The notes beneath the pieces were generated by a model that was not told the origin of the DNA, did not search any database, and saw only the letters and a list, made by a program, of their open reading frames with translations. Shown piece after piece: positions 5,187 through 14,516 of a stretch of 39,308 nt of DNA. The first letter of the stretch is position 1; each line of letters starts with the position of its first letter. A program made the position numbers and the translations under genes. The DNA is from an uncultured Candidatus Melainabacteria bacterium (GTDB taxonomy: Bacteria; Cyanobacteriota; Vampirovibrionia; Gastranaerophilales; Gastranaerophilaceae): positions 1 through 39,308 of the forward strand of contig CAMUPF010000017.1 of the NCBI GenBank assembly GCA_947090755.1, written 5' to 3'.

Positions 5187-8045
5187 TTATATATTATACT
5201 TCTGTTTTCTAAGGAAAAACGCAGGTTCTGTACCCTCTAAAATATCTACTATATATTTTTTTATTTCTGGATTTTCAATACTTCCAGAAGTATATTTAAT
5301 TTCATTATTATTTTTCTTATTTATTGAGCAATATATTATTTGCTCTGCATCGCAAGCTACAGCAATATTTGGATTATGCGTTACAATAATTAGCTGTCTA
5401 TTAACTTTAGCTTCTTGAATACATGGAACCAACTTACTATATACCGATTGATTATCTAAGTTATCTTCAGGTTGATCTATAATCAGAGGTTTACTTTCTT
5501 TGCTTAATGCCAAATAAAATACTAATAGCAATAGACCTTTTTCCCCAGCAGACAACTCTGAAATATTTCTATCGCCCATTTTTAATGCAAAAGAAATATC
5601 TAAAAATTCTAATGACAATAAATATTCATACAGAGACATTCTATCAGATACAAGTTTTCTAGGTTCCGCAGATTTTTCAATCTCTTCAAAAATGCTATTA
5701 ATAAAAGTATGAATGGTAGAAATTTCCAAAAGATCAATCTCTTTTTTTAATGAAGAAACATATGCTAATCCCTCTGTTTTTCCTCTAAATTGAGATGTCA
5801 TTTTCTGATCAATATAATCTAATATGTAACTATCCAAGTTGGTATTTTTATACGTTTTATCAATAGTAAATTGTACTTCATTATCTATTTTCCCAAGAAT
5901 TTTACTTAATTTGTCTTTTACTGGTTTATATATTTCCTCATAGATTTTCGATTTTTCATCCAATAGTTTATATGCCTTACTTATAAACTCTTTTCTTTCT
6001 TGTTTTGCATCACGCATATCTTTTTCTAAACTATGTTCAATATAATCTTTTTCGTTTTTATAAAATCTTAAAGATCCTTTTTGTTCTTTTGAACCAATGA
6101 TAGATAGTGCTTTTTCTTTCCAATCTTTGTATTTTGAAAGAAAATTTTGATAAATTTGTTGTTCAGCATTAGTGTTTTTAATTATATTATTTTTCTCAAG
6201 ATTTAGTTGACCTAATTTATATGAATAAGAAGATGTATTTGAATTATTATCACTACACAATATTTCAAGTTTATTTAACTTACATTCTAATTTGCTTTGT
6301 ACATCATCTAAATCTTTAATATTCATTTTTATATTTAATGAAATTTTTGATTTTTCAATTAAATTATTTTCTATTAGATATTTATTAATAGTATCAACAA
6401 GATTATTTGCATTTATTTCAAGTCTATGTATTTCATTTTTAAAATTTTTTATTTGTTCAAGGTGAATTGTTATTTTTGAATATTCATCATTAAGTATTTT
6501 TAAATATTTTTCGCGTTTTTTTATTTGACTGTTTAAAAAATCTAGTCTTTTTACTGATTTTTCATCTTGTATTCCATTAGGGCGAGAAACAAATTTGGGT
6601 TTAGTTTTTCTATGATTTATCAACTCTTCTTCTAACATTTTTATATGGTCATTTACGGATATTTTATAATTTTTTGTGTTTTTATCTTGTAAAATTATCA
6701 AATTTTTTAAAAAATTTATTATATCTTCTTTTAATTGAGCAAGTTTTATTGAAATTTCTGAATTTTTGGCATTTATTAAATCTCCTAGAGAATTTTGTCC
6801 CATTTTTTTATTATCATCAATATATGAAAAAATAACATTGTCTATTTCTTCTTGAAATTCATTACCTAAATTATTGCATACATCTTCAATGTACTTTTGT
6901 GGTAAATATTGTGCTTTTTCAATGGATGATGGGTAAAATTTGTCAATTAGATTTATTTTTTTATCAATCTGACCATTACTCCATATAATACATCCTTCAT
7001 AGTCCTCAGCATATTTTTTAGGAGATTTTCTAAATCTATCATCATTTAAAAAAGAGGCTTTATTCATTGACTTACAATAACAGAAATGACCAATAATATC
7101 AGACAATGCACTTTTACCACTTCCTTTACCGCCAATAATAGCTATCATGCCTGAGTTTATAGGGATAGAGTCAACAGAATCAAACCATTTGTCGGTTTTA
7201 TTTTTAGGATTTACAATTTTATTAATTACCACTTTGTCCATAAATTGACTTGGTTTATCTGTCATTTGCTTAAGTCTAGGTGGGATTTCTCCAATAAATA
7301 AGCGTTCCTTGGGTTGTATTATAGATTGTTTCAAGCCTTCAAAAGTTGGATCAGCCTTAACCCAGCAGTTTAACTTTAATTGATAGTCGCAAATATCATG
7401 ATTATCCGATCCTATTATTAAAGGTATTTCTCTATCTATATCAGGAAATACTTTTGTTTCATAAGTTTCAATATCAGTCTCAGAACCAATTTCATAAAAA
7501 TCTACCATATATGCAATATCTGTTTTGAGTGCTTGTTTGTAAGGGAAAGAATTTTTTATATTTTCAACCGAATTGGATTTTTTCCCAGAATGTATTGTTA
7601 CAAGACCATTAAGTTTCTTTATTATCTCAACGGCATCCTTAAAATTAACATATATATTATCATCACCTTTTTCCTTTACCTTTGTTTCCGAAATATCTAA
7701 CCCAACCTTTAATTTATCCCAAAGATCTTGTAATTTCATTTTATCATTAAAGCTAGGGAAAATAGCTGTAATATGAACAGATTTGGAACCACCAAGTTCA
7801 GTTCTTAACTCAATACCAGGAAGAAAAGTGAGTCTGCCTTGTGAAAGATTTTTTAATTCGAAATATCTATTAATATCTATAAAATGATGGTCAGTTATTG
7901 CCGCTAAAGCAATATCGTTTTCCACAAGTTTATTAACAATATTTTCATTTGTTACAGAACGATTTTTATAATCATAAGAACTTGGGGTGTGTAAATGCAA
8001 ATCCCATTTCCGCCACTCCGATCCTCTTGAAAAACTATAATTCAT
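5187..8045 (-). CDS. TrlF-like protein: PHP phosphoesterase fused to SMC/RecF-like ATPase
   Basis: A 952-residue protein. Residues 1 to about 245 are a PHP domain: DLHLHTPSSYD and AAITDHHF carry the metal-binding His and Asp, with HSGKKS and SDNHD further on. About residue 305 is a Walker A (IGGKGSGKSAL); residues about 390-760 are a long Lys/Glu/Leu-rich coiled coil; the C-terminus has the ABC signature LSAGEKGLLLL, Walker B PLIIDQPEDNLD and H-loop VTHNPNIA. This PHP plus SMC-like ATPase order is that of the TrlF family, which occurs in nucleic-acid conflict and repair loci; an anti-phage nuclease role is inference. The start is ATG 8045, in preference to GTG 8048. It is the leftmost cargo gene of the transposon and runs divergently from the R-M genes. 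Confidence 0.85.
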   Translation of the reverse strand: MNYSFSRGSEWRKWDLHLHTPSSYDYKNRSVTNENIVNKLVENDIALAAITDHHFIDINRYFELKNLSQGRLTFLPGIELRTELGGSKSVHITAIFPSFNDKMKLQDLWDKLKVGLDISETKVKEKGDDNIYVNFKDAVEIIKKLNGLVTIHSGKKSNSVENIKNSFPYKQALKTDIAYMVDFYEIGSETDIETYETKVFPDIDREIPLIIGSDNHDICDYQLKLNCWVKADPTFEGLKQSIIQPKERLFIGEIPPRLKQMTDKPSQFMDKVVINKIVNPKNKTDKWFDSVDSIPINSGMIAIIGGKGSGKSALSDIIGHFCYCKSMNKASFLNDDRFRKSPKKYAEDYEGCIIWSNGQIDKKINLIDKFYPSSIEKAQYLPQKYIEDVCNNLGNEFQEEIDNVIFSYIDDNKKMGQNSLGDLINAKNSEISIKLAQLKEDIINFLKNLIILQDKNTKNYKISVNDHIKMLEEELINHRKTKPKFVSRPNGIQDEKSVKRLDFLNSQIKKREKYLKILNDEYSKITIHLEQIKNFKNEIHRLEINANNLVDTINKYLIENNLIEKSKISLNIKMNIKDLDDVQSKLECKLNKLEILCSDNNSNTSSYSYKLGQLNLEKNNIIKNTNAEQQIYQNFLSKYKDWKEKALSIIGSKEQKGSLRFYKNEKDYIEHSLEKDMRDAKQERKEFISKAYKLLDEKSKIYEEIYKPVKDKLSKILGKIDNEVQFTIDKTYKNTNLDSYILDYIDQKMTSQFRGKTEGLAYVSSLKKEIDLLEISTIHTFINSIFEEIEKSAEPRKLVSDRMSLYEYLLSLEFLDISFALKMGDRNISELSAGEKGLLLLVFYLALSKESKPLIIDQPEDNLDNQSVYSKLVPCIQEAKVNRQLIIVTHNPNIAVACDAEQIIYCSINKKNNNEIKYTSGSIENPEIKKYIVDILEGTEPAFFLRKQKYNI

Positions 8046-8182
8046 CACTCTACCATACTCCCTTTGAACCTAATTATAATACAAATAAAAATTTTTCTAA
8101 ATATATGATTAAAACTTCTCAACAAAATAGACACGTATGGCATATTTGTATTACAATATAAACAGTTAAAGGAGTGTTTGAT

Positions 8183-9289
8183 TTGTCTGTTCAGACTTTA
8201 GAAAGGCAAAAAAAGAATAGTAGAACAAGTTCTAGTAATATTGGTTTAGAGCTTGTTGTGAATAACCAATATTCTTCATCGGCAAATTATTTTTCGATTA
8301 ATAACCGTCGTTATTTAGGTAATAAATACAAACTAAATGAATTTATAAAAAAGATAATTTCGAAAGAATGTGGTAAATTTGAATCATTTGCAGATTTATT
8401 TGCAGGAACAGGTGCGGTTGCTTCCATGTTTCAAGATAAGCATTTAATAGTAAATGATATTTTATATAGCAATTATATTTGTTATCAAACTTGGTTTGGA
8501 ACTGAACATTATTCTCAATCTAAAATTCAAAACTACATCCAAAAATACAATACTTTGATAATTAAAAAAGACAATTATTGGTCTAAAAACTATGGTAATA
8601 CTTACTTTAGCAAAGAAAATTGCAGAAAAATTGGATTTATAAGAGAAGATATTGAGCAAAATTATTCTGCTAATAATCTAAATAATAGAGAAAAGTGTAT
8701 TTTAATTACATCATTATTGTATGCTATGGATAAGATTGCTAATACATGTGGTCATTATGATGCATATCGTAAAAACGGAGAACTCAACAAGGATCTTGTA
8801 TTAGGTATGCCATTAATACAAAAAACAAATTCTAGAAATGAAATATACAACACTGATATAAACCAACTTGCAAAATTTGTTTCTGCAGATGTTGTATATT
8901 TGGATCCGCCTTACAATTCGAGACAGTATTGTGATGCTTACCATTTACTAGAAAATATTGCTCGTTGGGAAAAGCCTGACGTTTATGGCGTTGCAAGAAA
9001 AATGGATAGAACAGCACTAAAAAGTGATTATTGCACGATATCAGCGACTAAAGCCTTTGAAGATTTAATTAAAAATATTCAAGCTAAATATATCATTCTT
9101 TCTTATAACAACATGGCAAATAAAGGCAATGATAGATCTAATGCTAAGTTATCGGATGACGATATTTTTAGAATATTAAAATCAAAAGGTAAAGTAAAAG
9201 TCTTTTCACAAGACTACAAAGCGTTTTCAACAGGTAAATCAAATATTGAAGAAAATGCAGAAAGACTTTTTGTATGCCAATGCTTTTAG
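8183..9289 (+). CDS. DNA adenine-N6 methyltransferase, D12 class (M1 of type IIS R-M)
   Basis: A 368-residue amino-alpha (D12) methyltransferase. The SAM motif FADLFAGTGAVAS is at about residues 70-82 and the catalytic DPPY at about 241-244 (VVYLDPPYNSRQY). The start is set at TTG 8183 because AAGGAG lies 8 nt upstream; a GTG at 8174 is inside that ribosome site. The next methyltransferase overlaps its end by 16 nt. Asymmetric type IIS sites need methylation of each strand separately, which explains two methyltransferases beside one AlwI-type nuclease. It protects host DNA from the nuclease at 10232-12037. The exact recognition sequence cannot be read from the sequence. Confidence 0.9.
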   Translation: MSVQTLERQKKNSRTSSSNIGLELVVNNQYSSSANYFSINNRRYLGNKYKLNEFIKKIISKECGKFESFADLFAGTGAVASMFQDKHLIVNDILYSNYICYQTWFGTEHYSQSKIQNYIQKYNTLIIKKDNYWSKNYGNTYFSKENCRKIGFIREDIEQNYSANNLNNREKCILITSLLYAMDKIANTCGHYDAYRKNGELNKDLVLGMPLIQKTNSRNEIYNTDINQLAKFVSADVVYLDPPYNSRQYCDAYHLLENIARWEKPDVYGVARKMDRTALKSDYCTISATKAFEDLIKNIQAKYIILSYNNMANKGNDRSNAKLSDDDIFRILKSKGKVKVFSQDYKAFSTGKSNIEENAERLFVCQCF

Positions 9290-10218
9290 AATCTGAAATT
9301 GCATTAGAATTAATTCAATCGCCGTTAAACTATACTGGCGGAAAGTTTAAGTTGCTTCCTCAAATTCTACCATTATTTCCTAAAAATATTGATATCTTTG
9401 TTGATTTGTTCTGTGGTGGAGCAAATGTTGGTGTAAATGTACCAAGTAAAACCACTATTCTCAATGATACAAACGATAATTTAACTCTTCTGTTTAGTAT
9501 GTTTAAAAATCTGGGTAATGATTTTTTATCATTATTAGATGAAATCATTGATAAATATGGACTTTCTCAAAGTTCCAAGTATGGCTATGATTATTATAAT
9601 TGTGATAGCAATACTGGATTGGCTCCTTATAATAAAAACAAGTTTTTAAAATTACGAGAAGATTTTAATAATAGCAAAGATGTTGGATATTATCATTATG
9701 CAATGCTTTATACTTTAATTTTATATTCATTCAATAATCAAATTCGTTTTAATTCTAATGGACAATTTAATTTGCCGGTAGGAAAACGTGATTATAATGA
9801 AAAAATGCAATTAAAATTACAAAAATTTATTAACAGACTAAAAGAAAAAGAATATAAATTCTCCAACTTGGATTTCAGAGAATTTGATATTTCTACGTTA
9901 AATTCCAACAGTTTTGTTTATGTAGATCCCCCATATTTGATAACTTGTGCAACTTATAACGAACAAGGTGGTTGGAGTGAAAAAGATGAAAAAGATTTGT
10001 TGAAGTTACTTGATAACTTGCACTCAAATAATATTAAATTTGCACTATCAAATGTTTTGCGAAGCAAGGGAAAAGAGAATTCAATACTTATAAATTGGGT
10101 TAATAAAAATAGTACTAAATATAGAGTTATTAATTTAAATTATGATTACAATAATTCAAATTATCAAACAAAAAACAAAGATTCTGTTACTGAAGAAGTT
10201 TTAATTATAAATTACTAA
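9274..10218 (+). CDS. DNA adenine methyltransferase, Dam-like D12 class (M2 of type IIS R-M)
   Basis: A 314-residue protein of the Dam/D12 family. SPLNYTGGKFKLLPQI (about residues 15-30) is the Dam-type N-terminal SAM motif (NYTGGK), VDLFCGGANVG at about 42-52 is the FxGxG-type motif, and VYVDPPY ends at residue 221. The DPPY sits after the target-recognition region, as in Dam and M.DpnII. ATG 9274 lies inside the end of the first methyltransferase gene, so the two are translationally coupled. If the system has AlwI specificity (GGATC), a Dam-like enzyme would be a natural fit because the site contains GATC; that is inference. Confidence 0.9.
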   Translation: MPMLLESEIALELIQSPLNYTGGKFKLLPQILPLFPKNIDIFVDLFCGGANVGVNVPSKTTILNDTNDNLTLLFSMFKNLGNDFLSLLDEIIDKYGLSQSSKYGYDYYNCDSNTGLAPYNKNKFLKLREDFNNSKDVGYYHYAMLYTLILYSFNNQIRFNSNGQFNLPVGKRDYNEKMQLKLQKFINRLKEKEYKFSNLDFREFDISTLNSNSFVYVDPPYLITCATYNEQGGWSEKDEKDLLKLLDNLHSNNIKFALSNVLRSKGKENSILINWVNKNSTKYRVINLNYDYNNSNYQTKNKDSVTEEVLIINY

Positions 10219-10231
10219 GGAGAATTTTATT

Positions 10232-12037
10232 TTGGATACATTATGGAGTATGACAACAACCATTCGTGAAGCGGAAAGAATTCCTGCATTTCTTAAAACT
10301 GCAAAAGAAATGGAAAATGAATATTGGGATACTGATGCTCAAATAAAATTTCAAATTTTGTTAATCAAAAATAGAGAATATTTGAATACTGACTCAACTC
10401 AAACATTCAATAAATTAACAACTGAACAAATCAACTTGTTAAAAGACAAAACTATTGAAATGACTTATGATCAAGCAAGAGAAATATTTGAAGCAAAAGA
10501 ATATAGTGATCCTCCAATGAGGGGACGTCAATCAATGTCTCCATTAGAAAAATTAGGTTTGGTAGATAGAAGTTCTGGTAGAATTGTTCTTACCGATATT
10601 GGAAATAAATTACTAAATGAAGAAATAACATTTGATGAATTTATGTTTGAACAATTATTAAAGTTACAATATCCTAATGCTATAGAACGAGAAAGATTAA
10701 ATTGGAATTCTAAACCTTTTATAAATACATTACGATTAATTAAAAAAGTAAATGAGTTATGTCAACAAAATAATATGAAAGCAAAAGGGTTAACAAAAAT
10801 CGAATTTGGAATTTTTGCCCTATCTATTACAAATTATACAGATATAGATTCAATTGCTCAAAAAGTTATCGAATTCAGGCAAGAATATGAAAACCTTGCA
10901 TCCAATATTGATAAAGAAATCTATAGAAAAAGTTTTATTGCACAATATTTATCAACATTTAATAATCCTGAGAACAACACCAAAGAATATACCGATAATA
11001 TTATTCGTTATATGCGTATAACAAAATATATTTATATTCGAGGTAAGTATGGAAATACATGTATAGATCTAGAACCAAGAAGAATGGTAGAGATTAACTC
11101 TATACTTGATAATGATAACGGTGCAGCGAAAGAATTTACACAAGAAGAATGGATAAAGTATTATGGCACATACGGTGCATATGATTTACCATTTGATACT
11201 GTGGAAAAATTAACTGAAATCTTTAATGAGATATTGTCAGAAATAAATTCTTTGGAAAATAAACTTCATATTGACAGGACAATGCTTGCTTGTCCAGATT
11301 CAAAATCAGAAATAAAAGAAGCTATCGTTAAATTAAGAACCAAACGTGTTAGTTTACAAAATTTAGAAATTAAATTTGATTATAATAACGACTTATCAAA
11401 AATTGATGAAGCAATTGAGGCATTATCTAATATTCGAAATCTTGAACTAAAACCTTCAATAGCGCTTGAAAAATGGACAAATGTTGCATTGAATATAATA
11501 AACGATTCTTTGTTAATTAAACCTAATAGTATTGTTGGAGATGATAACGAGCCAACATTTACAGCACCAGCAGGAGTGCCAGATATTGAATGCTACTATG
11601 ATAATTTTAATGCAACTTGTGAAGTAACTATGTTAACAAGTAGAGATCAATGGTATAATGAAGGACAACCCGTAATGCAGCATTTAAGGGATTTTGAATT
11701 ATCTAATAATGATAATAAAGATTGCTATTGTTTATTTGTGGCACCATCCTTACATAGAGGTACCATTAACACTTACTACCAAAGTGTAAAATATGAATAT
11801 GAAGGTGCAAAACAAAAAATTATTCCAATTACAATTAAACAATTAATAGAAATTTTAAAAATCGTAGCTGATTTAAAAAGAGCCAACATAGAGTTTAAGC
11901 ATACATATATAAAACAATTGTATGATAATGTTCTTGAATCAATATTTGATGCAACATCCACATCTTGGGCAGAAGAAAAAATCCCTGCTGCAATCACTCA
12001 ATGGGGAAATACTATGAAAGAGTTATCAGTTGCTTAA
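10232..12037 (+). CDS. Type IIS restriction endonuclease, AlwI family
   Basis: A 601-residue nuclease. The N-terminal part (WSMTTTIREAERIPAFLKTAKEM) and the C-terminal catalytic block place it in the AlwI/BstNBI/Nt.BspD6I family. The block at about residues 447-490 has VPDIECYYDN, then ATCEVTMLTSRDQWYNEGQPV and MQHL, which supplies the Asp, two Glu and His of the family's active site. The preceding half is helical and should hold the DNA-recognition domains. TTG 10232 is taken as start because AAGGAG lies 9 nt upstream. It is 13 nt after the second methyltransferase, in one operon with both. No frameshift or lost catalytic residue is seen, so it is probably active. Confidence 0.88.
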   Translation: MDTLWSMTTTIREAERIPAFLKTAKEMENEYWDTDAQIKFQILLIKNREYLNTDSTQTFNKLTTEQINLLKDKTIEMTYDQAREIFEAKEYSDPPMRGRQSMSPLEKLGLVDRSSGRIVLTDIGNKLLNEEITFDEFMFEQLLKLQYPNAIERERLNWNSKPFINTLRLIKKVNELCQQNNMKAKGLTKIEFGIFALSITNYTDIDSIAQKVIEFRQEYENLASNIDKEIYRKSFIAQYLSTFNNPENNTKEYTDNIIRYMRITKYIYIRGKYGNTCIDLEPRRMVEINSILDNDNGAAKEFTQEEWIKYYGTYGAYDLPFDTVEKLTEIFNEILSEINSLENKLHIDRTMLACPDSKSEIKEAIVKLRTKRVSLQNLEIKFDYNNDLSKIDEAIEALSNIRNLELKPSIALEKWTNVALNIINDSLLIKPNSIVGDDNEPTFTAPAGVPDIECYYDNFNATCEVTMLTSRDQWYNEGQPVMQHLRDFELSNNDNKDCYCLFVAPSLHRGTINTYYQSVKYEYEGAKQKIIPITIKQLIEILKIVADLKRANIEFKHTYIKQLYDNVLESIFDATSTSWAEEKIPAAITQWGNTMKELSVA

Positions 12038-12065
12038 GATATATATAAATATAGGATAATAAAAA

Positions 12066-12722
12066 ATGAAAAATAACGATAATTATATAATTGAAGAATG
12101 CAGACATTGTGGAAACAAAACCAAATTAGATGTTGTCGGAAAATATACCGAATATGGAGACCCAGAATTTGATTATAGATGGGAGAAAAATTGGTTAATG
12201 TTAAAATGTTGTGCTTGTAAAAAAATTTCATTAGGTTCAATTTATTCTGGTGAAGATACTGTTATTTCTTATAATAATGGAGAATATGAATATGATGAAA
12301 TTTATACAATGCATTTCCCAATTGAAACTTATCATGGAACTAATGTACCCGAAAAAGTAAATGATGCATTCTCCTCTGCATTAAAGGTTCATTATGTGGA
12401 TAAAGTTATATGTTTAATTGCCTTAAGACGAACTCTTGAAATTATATGTAAAGATAAGGGAGCAAATGGAAAAACATTAGAAAAGAAAATTTTGGATCTA
12501 ACTCAAAAATGTGTTTTTCCACAAGTTATCAATGAAGCTTCAGATATATTACGCATACTTGGTAATGAAGCTGCACATGGTGATGATGTAAATTATGATG
12601 AACGAATAGTGCAAGAAATGATTAATTTTACACAAATAATCATTGAATATGTCTATGTCATCCCGTTTAGAATCAACCATATCAAATCTAAATTAATTTC
12701 CAAATCTAACTCTAATATTTAA
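12066..12722 (+). CDS. DUF4145-like protein with N-terminal zinc ribbon
   Basis: A 218-residue protein. An N-terminal zinc ribbon has C12-x2-C15 and C48-x2-C51. The rest is helical and carries ALRRTLEIICKDKGANGKTLEKKI and the ILGNEAAHG motif typical of DUF4145, a domain found alone or fused to nucleases in restriction and defence loci. The gene lies 28 nt after the restriction endonuclease with AGGAT before its ATG, so it is the last gene of the R-M operon. Its molecular function is unknown; a structural or regulatory part in the R-M system is inferred only from position. Confidence 0.75.
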   Translation: MKNNDNYIIEECRHCGNKTKLDVVGKYTEYGDPEFDYRWEKNWLMLKCCACKKISLGSIYSGEDTVISYNNGEYEYDEIYTMHFPIETYHGTNVPEKVNDAFSSALKVHYVDKVICLIALRRTLEIICKDKGANGKTLEKKILDLTQKCVFPQVINEASDILRILGNEAAHGDDVNYDERIVQEMINFTQIIIEYVYVIPFRINHIKSKLISKSNSNI

Positions 12723-12782
12723 CAAATCTATATTTTTGTAAACTATTAATGTAAAATAATCTTTTCTTGGTTATTTAAACCC

Positions 12783-12810
12783 TGTTCAAAAAGTGTTCAA
12801 AAGGTGTTCT
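12783..12810 (+). repeat. Tandem 11-bp repeat (TGTTCAAAARG)
   Basis: TGTTCAAAAAG and TGTTCAAAAGG are followed by TGTTCT, all in one direction, in the gap between the convergent R-M operon and the transposition operon. Function unknown. Confidence 0.5.
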
Positions 12811-12859
12811 ATTGAATTGAATTATAATAAGCAATGGTATTTTATTTGTTGAAAAAAAA

Positions 12860-12892
12860 GACTTGCTTAAAAGTTATTCAAGCAAGCCTTTC
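12860..12892. terminator. Terminator between R-M operon and transposition operon
   Basis: CTTGCTT (12862-12868) pairs with AAGCAAG (12880-12886) around an 11-nt loop, with an A-run on the left and CCTTTCT on the right. It mostly serves the minus-strand transposition operon, whose downstream side has the A-run (U-run in RNA). Confidence 0.65.
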
Positions 12893-12899
12893 TGATTTA

Positions 12900-13520
12900 C
12901 TATATAGAATTTGGTAGAGGAATTCTATGAACCTCATAATTTGGAATATTATACTTTTCTTTTACAACATCATCATAGTTTAAATACAAGTCATACAGTT
13001 TATATTCAAATAATGGAGTGTTATTGTATAAATTTGGAATTCGCTTAATATCGGAATAAGGAATATTTGAAACATAATTATTTCCCATTTCATTATACAT
13101 ATATTCAAGAATGAGATATTCTCTAACAATTTCAGCAAATTTAGGTGCTATTTCCATGTATTCTTTGGCAACTTTACTTTTAATGCCTTTTACATATTCT
13201 TGAAAAGCTTTTTGTTTTTTCATTCTTACTCTATAAATATCGTAATTTAAATTTTTCTTTTTCTCAGTAACGCCTTTTACCAAATCTTCTTTGAGTTCAA
13301 TATCTTCTTCAATTTTCTTTAGTCTTTTATTTATTTTTGCAACACTTTTACCTTCTGCTAATAGAGTTGGTCTTTGAGTCTTTAACTTTTGAATTTCTTC
13401 TTGAAGCTTTACAATATCGTTTTGAGCCTCAAATTTTCTGTTATCCATTTCATCAATTTCATCAAAAAACTTATTGCATTCTTTGAATATGATATCCATT
13501 TCTTCTCTTGTGATAGTCAT
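12900..13520 (-). CDS. Coiled-coil protein of unknown function (transposition operon)
   Basis: A 206-residue protein. Residues about 20-125 are a Lys/Glu-rich coiled coil (KLQEEIQKLKTQRP, IELKEDLVKGVTEKKKNLNYD); the C-terminal third is more compact and Tyr/Asn-rich (PNLYNNTPLFEYKLYDLYLNYDD). I recognise no family. AAGGAG lies before ATG 13520. It is the distal gene of the transposase operon, 79 nt after the small HTH gene. A structural or target-related role is possible; no motif shows it. Confidence 0.65.
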   Translation of the reverse strand: MTITREEMDIIFKECNKFFDEIDEMDNRKFEAQNDIVKLQEEIQKLKTQRPTLLAEGKSVAKINKRLKKIEEDIELKEDLVKGVTEKKKNLNYDIYRVRMKKQKAFQEYVKGIKSKVAKEYMEIAPKFAEIVREYLILEYMYNEMGNNYVSNIPYSDIKRIPNLYNNTPLFEYKLYDLYLNYDDVVKEKYNIPNYEVHRIPLPNSI

Positions 13521-13599
13521 AATAAACTCCTTTCTTGATTTGTTCGCATTAAACGAATATCGGCTCTGCCTTGCACTCTCCGCTCACAAATCGCTTTCT

Positions 13600-13794
13600 T
13601 TACTTTAAATTTCTGTAACTAAACCCAAGTTCATAATATATAAATATTTCAAACTCTTTGCTGTAACGTTCTCCGTTAATCAGTCTTGTAATATAAGATT
13701 CAGACTTATTAAGCATTTTTGCCATTTTCTTTTGATTCATATGCTTTATACGCATTTTTGCTCGAATATTATCGGCTCGTCTTTCTAGAAACAT
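13600..13794 (-). CDS. Small HTH protein
   Basis: A 64-residue Xre-like helix-turn-helix: MNQKKMAKMLNKSESYITRLINGERY at about residues 18-43 is the HTH. Its ATG at 13794 overlaps the end of the 243-residue gene by 10 nt, so the two are coupled. In Mu-like elements a small HTH protein (Ner type) near the transposase controls early transcription; by position this is the closest analogue, though in Mu the order differs. AAGGAAG precedes the start. Confidence 0.75.
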   Translation of the reverse strand: MFLERRADNIRAKMRIKHMNQKKMAKMLNKSESYITRLINGERYSKEFEIFIYYELGFSYRNLK

Positions 13795-14516
13795 AATTTC
13801 TTCCTTATATTTTTTACTTCTTCCGGTGAAAAATCTTTGCGTAGTCTTCGCCTGAATGTCATTACGCTAGGAAATTTTTCTAAAGGAATTTGAAAAATTT
13901 TTGCGGCATTTTCTCTGCTTTTCATGATAGATACACCGTAATTTGACAGATAAAATTTCTTAAATATTGCATAATATTCTTCCATATCCGGATAATAGGA
14001 TTTTCTTGGAGTTCCAAATTTTGAGATTAATGCAATATCTCCATATCTGACATAAGCATTTCGTTTTCGTATTAAATTTGCATAACTTGTTCGATTAGAA
14101 GGATTTAATTGGTTATATTCATCAATAAATTCCATTAATTTCTTACCATGCAATCCGTTTGTTATTTTTAACAAATGCAAATATTTATCTCTTTTCTTTC
14201 GATTGTATTCAGGAATTTCTTCCAACTCTTTTGAAGTTAAATTTTTAATATTTGGAGTATTAATCTCAACGAATTTAACAAAATCCTTATCCTGAATGAA
14301 TCTTGTTGTTGTATTTCTAACAACAGGCTCTGTTGGCGGAGGAATTTGTTTAAATTCGCAGAAAACAAAGCCTAGATTAGTCTTTTTCAAAACTCCTTCA
14401 TCTATCAATTCTTGTAATACACTTTGTAATTTTTCTTTTGGAGTTTCTGCAAGCAGAAAGATATCTTCAAAAGTAAATGCTTTTAGTTTTCTTGATAAAT
14501 AGCGTATTTTCTTCAT
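13785..14516 (-). CDS. MuA-like DNA-binding protein without a catalytic domain
   Basis: A 243-residue protein. Residues 1-55 look like a winged helix (TFEDIFLLAETPKEKLQSVLQELIDEGVLKKTNLGFVF). Residues about 105-235 resemble the bipartite DNA-binding region that precedes the DDE domain of Mu/Tn7 transposases: a helical block (YNRKKRDKYLHLLKITNG), an HTH block (SYANLIRKRNAYVRYGDIALI), then SRENAAKIFQIP and FRRRLRKDF, matching in order the AGKDFLRVYNEG ... SFRRYAKLY part of the neighbouring transposase. No DDE motif follows. Its ATG overlaps the ATPase stop by 4 nt (ATGA) behind AGGAGG. An end-binding or target-selection factor is inference; it could instead fill the role TniQ has in Tn7-like elements. 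Confidence 0.6.
   Translation of the reverse strand: MKKIRYLSRKLKAFTFEDIFLLAETPKEKLQSVLQELIDEGVLKKTNLGFVFCEFKQIPPPTEPVVRNTTTRFIQDKDFVKFVEINTPNIKNLTSKELEEIPEYNRKKRDKYLHLLKITNGLHGKKLMEFIDEYNQLNPSNRTSYANLIRKRNAYVRYGDIALISKFGTPRKSYYPDMEEYYAIFKKFYLSNYGVSIMKSRENAAKIFQIPLEKFPSVMTFRRRLRKDFSPEEVKNIRKKLCF

Noticed and set aside
12783-12810. Iteron-type replication origin
   Set aside because: Only two and a half 11-bp repeats, no replication initiator gene nearby and no AT-rich unwinding arrangement beyond the general composition.
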